DNA of 64,000 nucleotides from Desmodus rotundus (GCF_022682495.2 NC_071389.1:8919199-8983198), one strand, 5' to 3'; numbered from the stretch's first letter, positions 46,116 to 57,925 are shown. Notes: a model not told the origin generated them from the sequence alone. Numbers and translations are program-made.

Positions 46116-46310
46116 AATTAAAGATTTTACAGAGAGAGGGGATGGAGGGAGGAAGAAAGGGAGAGAAACATGGATGTGTGGTTGCCTCTCACATGTCCCT
46201 CACTGGGGACCTGGCCCCCAAGACAGGCATGTGCCCTGACTGGGAATCAAGCCGATGACCTTTCAGTTCACAGGCCAGCACTCAATCCACTGAGCCACAC
46301 TAGCCAGGGC
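46116..46310 (-). repeat. VES SINE inserted in L2
   Basis: Reversed copy inside the L2 element at 45165-47155. The flanks CCAGTCTCT and CCAGTTTCT look like a one-mismatch duplication. Confidence 0.92.
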
Positions 46311-46571
46311 TGCTACCAGTTTCTATAGATCTGACTCCCACTCCCCTTATCTGATGTCCATTATCTTCTGTCCTCCCCCACCTTGCTCATTCTGGTTCAG
46401 CCACACTGGTTTCCTTGCTAGTTTTCATGTGCTAGTCACACTCCTATCTGAGGACCTTTGTACTTGCTATTCCTTTTCTCTGGCCCTTCTTCCCTTAATC
46501 AGTTTGCTCCTACAGCTACTTCAAGTCTGCAAACATCTTTTCTAAAAATACATGTTTTTAATCCTCAACTG

Positions 46572-46777
46572 AAAATGTTTATTGATTTTAGAGAGGAAGC
46601 GGGGAGGGGGAGAGACAGACAGACAGGCGAGGAGGAGAAACATCAATTGGTTGCCTCCAGTACATGCCCCACCTGGGGACCAAACCATCAACCTAGGTAT
46701 GTGCCCTGGCTGGGATTGAACCCACAACTCTGGTGTACTGGATGAGCTCCAACTAACTGAACTACCCTGCCAGGGCC
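46572..46777 (-). repeat. Older VES-related SINE inserted in L2
   Basis: Reversed copy with head AACTAACTGAACTACCCTGC-CAGGGC; L2 sequence resumes directly after it (CCCTGACCACCCC). Confidence 0.85.
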
Positions 46778-46829
46778 AAATATCTTCTTAATGAGGTTTA
46801 CCCTGACCACCCCATTTAAAATTGCAACA

Positions 46830-46920
46830 CGTTTCCAGGGGTGGGGTGGGGTGGTAGAGGTAGAAAAGGGTATAGGGAGGACAAATGATGATGGAAAAAA
46901 TACAATTTAAAAATAAAATG
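46830..46920 (+). mobile_element. Short 5'-truncated L1 3' end inside L2
   Basis: GAAAAGGGTATAGGGAGGAC and GATGGAAAAAATACAATTTA match the end of the L1 at 28990-29268. AAATTGCAAC/AAATCGCAAT flank it. Confidence 0.65.
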
Positions 46921-48267
46921 AAATCGCAATGTCTCATCTCTCTTCTTGTATTTTTGCCGTAGCACTTACTGCTCCTATGAATTTCCTTTGTATTTACTGT
47001 CTCTTTTCCCCTCCCATCACAACCCATCCCTCCCCTCCCACCGCATATGCTCCATGAGAACAGGGATGTTTTACTCAGCGATGTACCCTAAGTACTTGGG
47101 ATAAAATCTAGCACAAGGTTGATGCTTAAACATTATTTGTTAAACAAATAAAGATCTTGACTTTTAGAAGTCTTTCTGATGTACTGTCCACCTGGGCCAT
47201 TTAAATTGCAATGCCAAAATGGTAAACCGGGTTCCATGTGATCCGCACAACTGTCAGGACTAAGTTTTGTTTTAGGGGAGACCATGCGTAGTCTGGAAGG
47301 ACAAATGTTGGACTGTTTAAGAAGTATTTAAAAAAAAATTTTATAGATGTTCCTATTTTTCTATGAAATATACCATTGGCTACAAGGATTTGTTCTTTGA
47401 ACTCCAATACTTCTTAAGTGCTGAACTTCTGAGTTTTGGCTCAAAGGGGAAAAGATTATTACAACATGTGGGAGTGCTTAACTGCTTCTAAAAATATTTG
47501 GAAGGACTTCCCACATTACTGAAGTCTCTAAAGGAGCTCATTTATCTTCACCAGGAAAAAGTTATTAGTATAGTTAAGTTTCCTCCTATTCCACAGTCTG
47601 CCATGAAAAGCTGTCCTTTCCTAGAATGGATAGAGGTGTTTATTATGTCTCTGTGTCGTTTGGAAAAGGTGCATACAAGCTTCACCAAACACCAAAACTA
47701 AACAAACAAAATCAAAAGCAATAAGAAAAAATAAAGTAAAACAAATAACAAAACCAAAGGCATGAGCCAAAGAGGCTCAGCACATACCACCACCTCTATT
47801 CTATATACTGGCTGCCTCAAGGATCTGGCAGTAAAGGTTTTGGTTAACACCTAATCTCTTTCAGAGAACACAAACTGGTACAAATTAATTCCGAGCCTCA
47901 GCTTTATGCTAAGAAAAACTACACTAACAACGGAGAGGTAATCTCGTAGTCCACTAGTCCTGCCTGGCTTGCAGACATGAAGAGACCTAGGACTAGATAC
48001 ACAAACGCGTTTTCACTTCTGGGACAGATCTGAGATTGTGGCTATTTCAAAATCTGTTTATTTGAACACGGCTCTCTGTACATCTAAAGTTCACCTGTTT
48101 AAGTGTTTGGGCTTTGGCCTCAGAAGTTGGAAAATGTTTTGAGACCAGCATTAGGATGGGGGAGGTGGGTTATTTCTAAATTTCTGTTCAACTGTTTCGC
48201 AAACATATGGCATTGGTCATGAGAGAGAGGTAAACAGTACAAAATACCTACTTAAGAAAATAGAAAT

Positions 48268-48446
48268 TGTCCTGGCCAGGTAGCTCAGTTGGTTAAAGTA
48301 TCTTCCCCATACTTCAAGGTTGTGGGTTTGATTCCCAGCTGGGACACATATAACAATCAACCAATGAATGTATAAATAAGTAGGACAGCAAATTGATGTT
48401 TCTCTCCCCTCCCTAAAATCAATAATTAAAAAAATAAAATAAAAAA
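48268..48446 (+). repeat. Degenerate VES-related SINE
   Basis: Sense copy TCCTGGCCAGGTAGCTCAGT with B box GGGTTTGATTCCC and a long A-rich tail. Confidence 0.87.
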
Positions 48447-49345
48447 TTGCAAATTTTTGTGCAAAGGTGTGCTTTTTGCCTTACATTTTAATAGTTAAAG
48501 GTGTGCAATAAGTTATGCATTTTATAAATAACAACACTCTAGTAATTAGAATTGTTTAAACAGATTCTTCTACATCTGTACCAAGTGAAGGGTGGATTGT
48601 GCAACCATCTGAATTTCAAGTGGTTAGCTAATTAGGTGCATAATATTTTGTCTGGATTCGGACAACATACTAATTTCCAAATGAAACTAATAGTTTCATA
48701 CTATTTAATTTTGGTAGTGCAGGCAAAAAAACATTTAAAAATAATTAACACATTTCACAAGCTTTCATCACTAAAAGAATGTACAGTATTGTGCTTTACA
48801 GAATCTTAAGAGTAAAAAAAATTAAAATTATGCAGTGCTTTTAGTCAGACCGGAATGAAAACAAAATTTGGGCTCTAACAGCCACTCCTGAAATGTTTCA
48901 TCTAGAAGCCATTAAATCCTGATTTGTGCCCTCAACAAATATTTTTACATTTTCATCCTATCATTATGAGTATAACCAACTCCCTATAATTATACATAGT
49001 AAGAACCGCCCCCCCCCAAAAAAAAACAAACCCTTCTGTAACTATGACACCAAAAGACCTGAGCCAGAAAAGGTTGGCTCGGTTATGAACTCATTCTGCT
49101 GTGAAGAAAACAAACTGAAAAAAATAAAAAAATAAAAAATCCTTAACAAAAATACCTTGCACAAAAAAACAAGGTTGAAGACAAATTTAGCAGCATTACT
49201 CTTAAATTTCCTGGCTTTGTTGATTCGAGCCGCAAAGTTAACATTAAAAATGCCAAGATTCACATTTAAATATTTCCCCTGAAACCAGGAAAACAATAGC
49301 TCTTTCAGGATTTGAAATGACACTGGAAGGCACATAATAGAGACT

Positions 49346-49351
49346 TTTATT
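49346..49351 (-). terminator. Candidate minus-strand poly(A) signal
   Basis: TTTATT on the + strand is AATAAA on the minus strand. It lies at the edge of an AT-rich, little-repeated block next to the orphan island. It could end an antisense transcript running leftward from the SPEN side, but this is weak evidence alone. Confidence 0.2.
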
Positions 49352-50146
49352 GAGCCAATTTGTTATTTACATACTCATAAGAGACTTAAAAAAGAAATTA
49401 AATGGAAGTCGTTTTCAACAGACAGAAATAAGATGTCCTCAACCATTGTTCCAGTTTATGGCTCAGATATAAATAATGGGCTATAAAACCTTATCTGAAA
49501 ATAGTGGCGCAGTGCGTGCTTTACAGCCAGCCAATGAAAAGCCATCGCCTCTGTTCTACTCTGACAGCACTTAAAAGACACTTTTTTTTTTTTTTTTTAA
49601 AGAGACCGACCTCTCGGCTACACGGGTGTTTGGCACCTTTGTTGGGTTTCCCACTGGCGAAGCCGCGCAGTGTTAACTTCTGTGTGCAGAACGCCATTAT
49701 GGTTCAAGGCAGGGGACGCAAACGAGTGTGCTACTCCCACCAGCACAGGGCTCCCGAAAGCACCTTCCTTCTCAGGGAGAAATTCCAGCTTCCCACGGTT
49801 AAGTTCCGAGCACTGCTTCATAAAATGTATTCCTTTCACATAGCAAGGATGGGGCGGAGAAATCCCACTTTGGAAGGGCTTAAGAGGGCGGACAAGATCT
49901 GGGCTCCGTGCACGCCTCTCTGCGGCTTTCCGGGGGTTCACACGCCGCGCGCAGCTAGCGCACTCCGGGCGGGCCGCGGGAGAGCCTGCGGCCGGAGATT
50001 CCAGCCCAGAGGCGAAGAACAAAGGAGACCTACTCGCCTGCGCGACAGGAGGCGGGAGGGGAGCCCGGGCGCCGCCGCCAACCCGCCTCCCCCGCCCCTG
50101 CGAGCTGCGGCCGCCCCTCCCCGCGCGCCCTGCCTCTTCCGCGGCG

Positions 50147-50177
50147 CGAAATGGCGGCCACGCCACAAAATGGCAGC
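50147..50177 (+). promoter_or_regulatory. Paired YY1-type motifs
   Basis: CGAAATGGCGGC at 50147-50158 and ACAAAATGGCAGC at 50165-50177, same orientation. In mammalian promoters this motif usually lies just downstream of the start site in sense orientation, so a + strand transcript is the simplest reading. Confidence 0.55.
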
Positions 50178-51112
50178 CGGGTATAGTGTCGAGCGAGCGC
50201 TCACCGAGACAAAACAGGCTCCACGGATCCCGTGCCCGCAACACAGCCGTGCCAGTCCTAGCTTCCTTTTGGTGGCCGTCAAGCGCCCCCCCCCCCTCCG
50301 GCACTGCGCACCGTCGCAGCCCCACAGCCGTAGTCGGCCTTCCCACGCCCTACCCACCGCACGCCGGCAGGCAGCCGCTGCACGCCACGACTCAGCGGTG
50401 CCTTAGTGCGGGCGCTGCCTTCACTCTTCCAAACCCCCCAAAACGCCTGCCAGGCCACCTCTGCGTGCCCAGGACTCTCGTCGGGTGTGAGGGGAGTGCC
50501 CCCCTTTAGGGTCCCCACAGTCGCATCTTAAGCTCCAGACCATCAAAGACAGGAAAAGGGGAATCAAAGGATATCCCCAAGTGAGGGGAGAAAACGGGGT
50601 CCCAGAGCCCCAGCCTAGTACTAAAGCAGCCACGTGGAATCCTAACGCCCTGAGCCTACACTCGAGAGCGCGGCGAAGAGCCCCGGTGGCCTACGAGCGC
50701 GAAGGCAGCTCCAGAGGGCTGATGCCGGCTTTCACTCCACCATGCAAACATCCAGGGAGCGCGTCAGGCCCTTCATTGATCCTGCCCTCTCCCTGTGCTG
50801 AGGGGCCTGGGGGCTGGGCACAGGCAGAGGAAGGAGCGGCTGCTGAGGCCCCCACGCTTTTCCCTCTGGCGTTAGGGCCTTGGTGGACTTGGACTTGGCC
50901 GCGGCTTCATGGCTGGAGGCTGGGCGGTGGCGGGTGTACTTTGGATTTTTCGGTTTCTTTCGCTCAAAAGCTGCTTCCCTGCGCTTCCCATCCCCCAGCT
51001 TCCCTAGGGCTTCGTCGTTCCAGAAACTTGTCAGAGAAACTCCGCAGAAAGCCTCAAGCTCTGCCACCGCCTCCCTCCCAAAGCATGCGCAAGGGCCTAG
51101 GCGGCAAGCTCG

Positions 51113-51159
51113 GCACGCGCGTGCGCGTGTGAGAGTGGTGCGTGCGCGCGCGCGCGCGC
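51113..51159. repeat. Alternating purine-pyrimidine (GC/GT) tract
   Basis: Two alternating blocks, GCACGCGCGTGCGCGTGTG (51113-51131) and a (GC)n run (51139-51159), within the orphan CpG island. Prone to Z-DNA. Confidence 0.75.
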
Positions 51160-51480
51160 TCCCTGGGATGGGGGGGCGGTTCTGTCACAATGAGGGAACA
51201 GATTTTCCTTCCCTCCCCCCAACGTTCCGTCGTTGCGCAAGCGCATTGGGGCAACTACCCCGGCTTTTGAGAGAGGCGGGGACGAGCGGGCAGCTAGAGC
51301 CCGAATCGTTTCCCCGCACGCCTGCGCACTGGGTCGTCTTCGCCGCGCAGTGTCTTCCAAGGTGTTTGCTTGCTGTAGCGTCTTTGATATGAAGTGCGTC
51401 TGAGCGTCTCCGTTGTGCCCTACTCACTGTTTCGTCAACTCCCACTCGCGGAAGCTGCAGCCTCTCGACGGCTTATTAAT

Positions 51481-52844
51481 TCTGTAGCGCTGGTTTCCTG
51501 GAGATTAGCCTACCCTTTGTGCCTGAGGACTGAGTTTGGACCATGTCTCCTTGGCCTCCATCCACTCTTGCCTGCGCCATGTTTGGAATGATCCTGCCTG
51601 GATTTGGCCTCTGGAGTGGGAAGGAGCTTTCTCCAAACCGGGGAAACCTCCCTGGCCTAAGACTTCGCGGAGACAGTGCTGGCTTCCATGAGGCACTGTC
51701 TGCAGTTCTTTCTCACTAAGCCAAAATTAAAGTGTCTCTTTTTTTTTGCAATGCCGCCTTTGGTCCTCCGCTGGCCGCTAGGTTTATCCTCTGTGGATGC
51801 GGACAAAGAAACGGCCTTGGCGACAGTTCTGTCTCCCTTAGCAGAACTGAGCTTGACTCGAGTGGTAACCATAGTAACCTAAACGCGTTTACTCTTTTTA
51901 AGGTGTCTTCCCCCCTCCCCTTTCTTTCCTTAGGGGATGTGGTGAAAATTATTGCCAGGGTTGTGGGTTCTTAAAACTGCAACCCCCCGCCCCGAAAAAA
52001 GCTCTACGTTACCATGTAACCCACTGTCATCCAACCCCATTTTTGAAATTCAGCAGCTTAGTTAAGCTTCCTTTAGCAGGGCACTGAGGCTGGCCACTTT
52101 TCCAGCCTAAGCTTTGTTTCCTTGCCACTCTTCCTTTTGAAGTGCCTTCGTTTCCCCGGAGTAACTGCCTTCCTAAATTCCTTAGTATGGAATGTACCTT
52201 CAGAGCCTCCCAGAAGTTAGGTTTAAAAAAGGGAGCTTGTTTGCGAAAAAAGCACTTTGGAGGCCCCTAAAGACTGACGTGGCAGTTGCAATTTGGGATT
52301 GATAGTCGCGAGCCCCATTTTGTCTCTGAACTTGTTTGCCAGGGCTCACGCGTCCCCAGGTGAGAAAGCACCGTTCGCCGCGACGAGTCCAGGCCAGCCT
52401 GGGTCATCGCTGTGGGCGGGGCCGCTCCGTGGTTCCTAGGGACGGGATCTTTCTTCCTGGTGGGAATTTTGAATTGGTGCTAGATTCAACAGGAACTTGG
52501 TATATAAAAAGCGATCTAGAGGGCTGTTGAAATACTTGAAATTCTCCCTCTGCTAACAAGGCTGTAATTTGAGACTTAGAAATGACCAGATCAGCTGTCC
52601 CTTGAATTCGCAGAATTTCTGTTACAGATTGTCTTAAATTATTGTTAAAGGCAAAGTTCCTACAGCAAGGATAACACTACTACGTAAGGGAAAAAATATT
52701 GAGTATGTACATTTTATAATTTTGAATAGGCATAAAGTCAGGGTTCTTATGTGCTAATAATTAGAGTCTGGAAACTGATCTTTAGGGAAACTTTATTTAA
52801 GTTGCAAGTTATGAAGGACAAAAGTATCGTGCTTTAAAGCCACT
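51481..52844. other. Flank right of the orphan CpG island
   Basis: Moderate GC, repeat-free. No gene or conserved frame recognised. Open frames here are short and chance-like. Confidence 0.35.
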
Positions 52845-53020
52845 CTTAAAATATTTTATTCACTGATTTTTTAGAGAGAGAGAGGAAGGAGAGGAGAGAG
52901 TGAAACATTGATTTGTTCCACTTATTTATACAGTCATTGGTTGATTCTTGTATGCGCCCTGACAGGGGATCCAACCTGCAACCTTTGTGTATGGGGACCA
53001 ACTGAGTTACCAAGCCAGGA
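52845..53020 (-). repeat. Older VES-related SINE with target-site duplication
   Basis: Reversed copy flanked by perfect TTAAAGCCACT at 52834-52844 and 53021-53031. Confidence 0.9.
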
Positions 53021-53289
53021 TTAAAGCCACTTTTTTTTAGGCGAATTTTTTTTGGTAAGTCAAAGGTTTATGCTTGGGTGTGTGCTTATCTTGGGGTAGG
53101 AGAAAACGCAAACCCTTTTTAAAAAGGCGAAAGATTTATATGACCTGAAGAGAAACCAGAGTATAACAAACCCTTTTTATATGTTCATATCACCATACCC
53201 CTCCTACCAGCTAATATTATACAGTACAGTGAAATCCTTAGTTACGACCCTTGCTCGTACTGTTTTCTTAGCAAAAAAATATTTTAACT

Positions 53290-53488
53290 TTGGCTGGTGT
53301 GGCTCAATGGATCAAGTATGGGCCTGTGAACCAAATGGTCGCCGGTTCCATTCCCAGTCACAGCACATGCCTAGGTTGTGGGCCGGGACCCCAGAAGGGG
53401 TTTTGCGAGAGGCAACCACACATTGATATTTCTCTCCCTCTCTTTCTCCCTCCCTTTCTCTCTCTCTAAAATAAATAAGTAAAATCTT
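53290..53488 (+). repeat. VES SINE, tail interrupted by a second VES
   Basis: Sense copy TTGGCTGGTGTGGCTCAATG with B box CGGTTCCATTCCC. Its A-rich tail resumes after 53589. Confidence 0.92.
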
Positions 53489-53588
53489 TTTTTCTCCTGG
53501 CCAGGCATATGCCCTAGACTGAGAATGGAACCGGCGACCCTTTGGTTCACAGGGTGGCACTCAACCACTGAGCCACACCAGCCAGGAC
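53489..53588 (-). repeat. Head-only VES copy nested in the tail of another VES
   Basis: Only the tRNA-like head (about 95 bases) joined straight to a short A tail, in reverse orientation. Flanked by TAAAATCTT at 53480-53488 and 53589-53597, so it is a separate retroposition and not a deletion remnant. Confidence 0.85.
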
Positions 53589-54216
53589 TAAAATCTTAAA
53601 AAAAAAAAATAAAAAGCTTATATTCTACCATATAGGTATAACCATAATTAATATTTACAAATATTCTTCCAGTCTGTTTTTATTCAATATCATAAACATT
53701 ACTAAATTATATTCATAATTTTAAATATTAGGTGCATTAGCAATATTTCCTCATGAGGGGAAAAAAGTTACTTTTAGCAACTTTCCAGATAAATGGGAGA
53801 AATATAACTTCATTTTTTAAGTGAAAATACCAGTCATCGTATTCATTTTTGGAAAACTAAAAACAACATGGAATAAATTATTTAGGTTTCTTAGAGGGTT
53901 GAACAAAAAAGATTATGAAGTGTCAGCTTGCTAAAAGAGTGATTTAGAAAAGGATAGGCTAACTATCTCATACTGTTCATCTGATTGGAGTTCTGATAAT
54001 TTCTGTGTATATAATTTCACCAGAGTGAGCCTGCTATATCAAAATGGGTGTTTACCACTCGATCCTCAGATCTAGCAAGATGTCAAACACTCTTTCAGAA
54101 TGATATAGTAATGTTGGGAATTTTGGTAGTACTGTCAAGTCTCATGTGGTTGGGGCTTTGATCATTTTAGAGCTGGTTAATCTATTTTTATATGATGGCT
54201 TTAAGAACAAGTGCTT

Positions 54217-54430
54217 GCTCTGACCGGTGTGAAATTGGTTGAGCCTTGTGCGGTAAAGGGAAAGGTTGCAAGTTGAATTCTCAGTCAGGGCACATGCCTC
54301 GGGTTCAGGCCCCTCCCCAGTTAGGGAGAATGAGAGAGGCAACTCATCAATGTGTCTCTTTCTCTCTCTTTTCCTCCCTTCCCCTCTCTCTAAAAATAAA
54401 TAAAATCTTTAAAAAAGAGAGAGAGAGACT
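54217..54430 (+). repeat. VES SINE with target-site duplication
   Basis: Sense, diverged head (GCTCTGACCGGTGTGAAATT). AAGTGCTT flanks it at 54209-54216 and 54431-54438. Confidence 0.9.
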
Positions 54431-55538
54431 AAGTGCTTATATATTAAGTATGTTTCCTCATGAAACAGTTTAATTTTAGTAGCTTGGGACTTGATCTGTA
54501 ACCAAATTCTTTTTCAATATCTGGTAATTATTCTGTTCTCGTGGTTAAATACTGATATTAATTTATTTGCTCTGTTGGCTAAGTTAGCATTCAAAGCCTT
54601 TGTTTGAGGCTCTGATGCTTTCCCCAACCGGGCTTCCATTGCGCATGACTGAACTCTTTGATCACATCTAGTGTGCTAAATACAGGAGCTCCTTCGAGCC
54701 TCAAAATAAGATCTGCTTAAAATCACATCTATTTTAATTCTTCTTTGCAAATGGCTCTGCTCTAATGTCACCTTTCTGAATTATCTTTAATACTCAAATG
54801 AGGAAATTCACTTCAACATTCATTTATTATAGATGGAAAATGAGATCATACCCTACTTTTTGATCTTTTTCACCGAGCCTCAATTATTAATTGTTAAAAT
54901 CAATTTAAAAATCAGAGACTAACAAAGTGAGTTGCCTTTTATTAAAAACATGCAAAGATAAATGCTTATGAAGAAATTCTGCCCTTGTAAATATTTTTGT
55001 TACAAGAAGTAGAGAAAAGCTTTCTCAGTGTTTCCTGATACACAGCCAATAAAAATGAACTCAGAAAATCAAACACTTGATTTGAGGCTGTACAAAGGGC
55101 ATATACTTTATAATCTCGTTGTTATTAAGATGCACTAATAACTTTTGTTGTTAAGAGCTTGCAGTAGAAGTAAGCAAAAATGCAAGGAACTGTGTACTTC
55201 ACAGGTAATCATTGCATATTGATTTGACCATGGGACCTGATTATAATAATGAAAATGTTATAAATTGATAATCGTATGTCTTTAATTTCAACTGATGCTT
55301 AGTTTAGGTATTAATATGAAATTAGTAGTCAACTTAATAGTATTCATATATTTTTTTGTTGTTAACTTCCAAATACTTTTTATCTATATTATCTCATTTA
55401 ATACTTCTAGTAACCATACTAGGTAAACAGATTTTTTAATCCTCATTTTGCATGTAAGGATATTGAGACTTTGGGGATTTAATTTATTTGCCTGACCATA
55501 TAGCCAGTGACAAAATTGGAACTGGAATTTTTGACTCT

Positions 55539-55744
55539 CTTAAAAAATATTTTATTTTTGATTTTAGGGAGAGGGGAAGGGAGGGAGAAAGAGAGGGTAA
55601 GAAACATCGATGTGAGAGAGAAACATCATCTGCCGCCTTCCGTATGTGCCCCAGTCCAGGCATGTGCCCCCAGCCAGAAATCAACTGTGAAGACCTTTAG
55701 GTTCTCAGAAGGATGCCCAACCAACTGAGCCACACTGGGGGGAG
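55539..55744 (-). repeat. VES SINE with 17-base target-site duplication
   Basis: Reversed copy flanked by CTGGAATTTTTGACTCT at 55522-55538 and 55745-55761, perfect over 17 bases. Confidence 0.95.
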
Positions 55745-56004
55745 CTGGAATTTTTGACTCTTAACCCAGAGCTACTTCCTTGTACTAAATGTCTTTCATT
55801 CAGACAGCGTTTTTCAGTATCCCCCAAAGTTCCAGGTCAAGTAGTGTTTATTATGCTGAAAGAATCAGTAACAGCATGGACATTTCTTTTAACCTGCAAA
55901 TATTATCTTTTTTAGAGGTGGATAGAATTCCCACCTGAATTACTCATTTGGACCCAGCATCTACATGTGAGCTATTTTTCCTTCTATATAAATATTAGAG
56001 TAAT

Positions 56005-56205
56005 AGCCCTGGCTGGTGTGGCTCAGTGGATTGAGCGCCAGCCTGTGAACCAAAGGGTGACCAGTTCGATTCCCGGTCAGGGCACATGCCTAGGTTGTGG
56101 GTTTGATTCCCAGGTTGGAGAGTGTACATGAGGCAACAAATTGATGCTTCTTTTTCACATGGCTGTTCCTCTCTCCCTCTCTTTAAAAAAACAAAACAAA
56201 ACAAA
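56005..56205 (+). repeat. VES SINE, close to consensus
   Basis: Sense copy AGCCCTGGCTGGTGTGGCTC with B box AGTTCGATTCCCGG; tail (AAAAC)n-like. Confidence 0.95.
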
Positions 56206-56830
56206 TGAAAAAAATGTCCTTGGGTGAGGATAAAAATAAAACAAAACAAAAAACAAGCAAACGAAAAGCCCCAAAGAAACTAAAACGAATACTTTGGTTG
56301 CTATTTCTGGTGCCCTAATTCTGAAAGCAGGTATTTTTATGAAACTAACACTTTAAAAGAATCTGAGTATGAGGTGCTATTATGATATGATGTTTAATGA
56401 GATTTTGCTAGCTTTTATATTATTACACAGAGACTATTTCTCAGTTTTTTGATAAATCTCTGGAAGATGAGAAATATTATCTTAATTTGACATTTTGATC
56501 TTTTTCACTGAGATGCATCTTTTTCATATTCTATGATTTCTAAAGTTCTCTGGAAAAACTTCAACTTAGTTTTGCTTAACAATCTGTATATTAGTGAGCT
56601 TCCACCACAGTTTCTCTTCCTCTACTTCCCAAAAGGTTGGAATTTCAAAGTATTTGTAAACAACTCTGCCCATTTCAAATTAAGTTATAAAAATTAAGTA
56701 CCTGCTCTGCTTTTTTCATGGGGAAATAAGTGACAAAATTGGAAGTGGAATTTTTGACACTCTCTCTATTTTTTAAATATAACAAGACCTTTAGGCTAAT
56801 CTAAGAGAACTACATTTAAAAACAAATTTT

Positions 56831-57016
56831 AGCCCTGGCTAATATGGCTCAGCTGGTTGGGTGTCATCTCACAAAGCAAAAGGTCAAGGTCACAGGTTTG
56901 ATTCTGGTTGGGGCAGATGCCTGGGTTGTGGGTTCAGAGGGGCAACAGACTGATGTTTCTCTCCCTCTCTCCCTCCCTTCCCCTCTCTCTTTAAAAAAAA
57001 TAAATTAAAAATATAT
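56831..57016 (+). repeat. VES SINE
   Basis: Sense copy AGCCCTGGCTAATATGGCTC, tail ending in (AT)n at about 57008-57020. Confidence 0.92.
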
Positions 57017-57074
57017 ATATATTACAAAGCCTATACCAATTAAAACGTTTGTACTTGGTAAACTTGTTGCTTTT

Positions 57075-57290
57075 CTTGTATTTTATTTTTATTTGTAAAG
57101 GTTTTATTTATTTATTGAGAGAGGGGAAGGGAGGGAGAAAGAGAGGGAGAGAAACATCAAATCAGTTGTCTCTTACATGTTCCCCGACCTGGAACCTGCA
57201 ACCCAGGCATGTGCCTTGATCAGGTATCCAACTGGCAACCTTTCCCCTTGTAGGATGATGCCCAACCAATTGAGCCACAATAGTCAGGTC
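57075..57290 (-). repeat. VES SINE with 16-base target-site duplication
   Basis: Reversed copy flanked by TAAACTTGTTGCTTTT at 57059-57074 and 57291-57306. Confidence 0.95.
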
Positions 57291-57745
57291 TAAACTTGTT
57301 GCTTTTAAGTTTCACTTAATGTCCCCTTATTCTTGTGTCACTGAGAAAGTATTATAAGTACATTGTAATTGATTCTTATTCTAGCTTATCCTTTTATTGT
57401 TCTGTGGGAGTCACAGACAGATACAAAATACCGTATTTATCAATTACTTTAACTAGTCTCTCCTAATGATTTTGCTTCTAAAAGGCTCTTCCTTTTTTTC
57501 TAGCCCTTGAATTTTTCTTCAGCATGATTTTAACTGCCGGCTGCATGTAAGGTGAGATAACACCCTTTATTTCTCTAATTGTAAGGTATGTTTTCTCAAT
57601 CCTCTTCTTTGCCCCTTTTAATGCAATTGAGCCGAGCCTTTTCTGTTCTTCATGGTGACATTTTGGTCTTCCCCAAGTGGTTTCAGCTAATTCAGAGGCT
57701 ATCTATCATGGTTTTAAATGAGTAATTAATATGTTTTTTTCCATT

Positions 57746-57925
57746 TTGAAAATTTTTATTTTTTTAGAGAGAGAGGAAGGGGGGGAGAGAGAGAGAGAGA
57801 GATCAATTTGTCCCACCTATCCGTGCATCATTGGTTGATTCTTGTTCTGTTCCCTGACCCGGGATCAACCCACGATTTGGTGTATGGGGATAATTCTCTA
57901 ACCAACTGAGCTACCTGGCTAGGGC
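57746..57925 (-). repeat. Older VES-related SINE
   Basis: Reversed copy of the GGTTGATTCTTG type with head ending CTACCTGGCTAGGGC. Confidence 0.87.

Larger units (their letters stand above)
45165..47155 (+). mobile_element. L2 LINE, about 2 kb including reverse-transcriptase remnant
   Basis: Sense L2 (CR1 clade). The translation at 45260-45454 keeps SLSFSTKATLVKDSSGLL and LNLSAAF, remnants of the RT motif LDLSAAFDTVDH. Further along, the matching L2 landmarks appear in order: GTGTGATGTGCCTCAGGGCT, GGTCAAAAACCTTGGG, CTGGATTACTGACATAGCCTCC, CCTGACCACCCC and TGCTTAAACATTATTTGTTA at the 3' end. Interrupted by VES at 46116 and 46572 and an L1 end at 46830. Many stops and frameshifts; inactive. 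Confidence 0.75.
47160..49839. other. AT-rich, repeat-poor block left of the orphan island
   Basis: Only one degraded VES (48268) in 2.7 kb. Many A-runs. The part 48880-49360 has the look of a 3' UTR on the minus strand (AATAAA complement at 49346), but no protein frame. Confidence 0.35.
49840..51480. promoter_or_regulatory. Orphan CpG island, probable promoter of an unassigned transcript
   Basis: Abrupt change from AT-rich flanks to CpG-dense sequence 9-10 kb upstream of SPEN. It has two + strand YY1-type motifs (50147-50158, 50165-50177) just after an ETS-like CTTCCG, NRF1-like motifs (GCATGCGCAA near 51083; GTTGCGCAAGCGC near 51232), and a Z-DNA-prone GC/GT tract. The 300-codon open frame across it (49504-50406) is low complexity and starts through a poly-T run, so it is not called as a gene. 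A non-coding RNA or an alternative SPEN promoter are the main options. Confidence 0.6.

Noticed and set aside
49504..50406. 300-codon open frame across the orphan CpG island
   Set aside because: It runs through a poly-T tract read as phenylalanines and a GC-rich part rich in R, P and A. No domain, no signal of a real start, and CpG islands give such chance frames. A real gene would need conservation.
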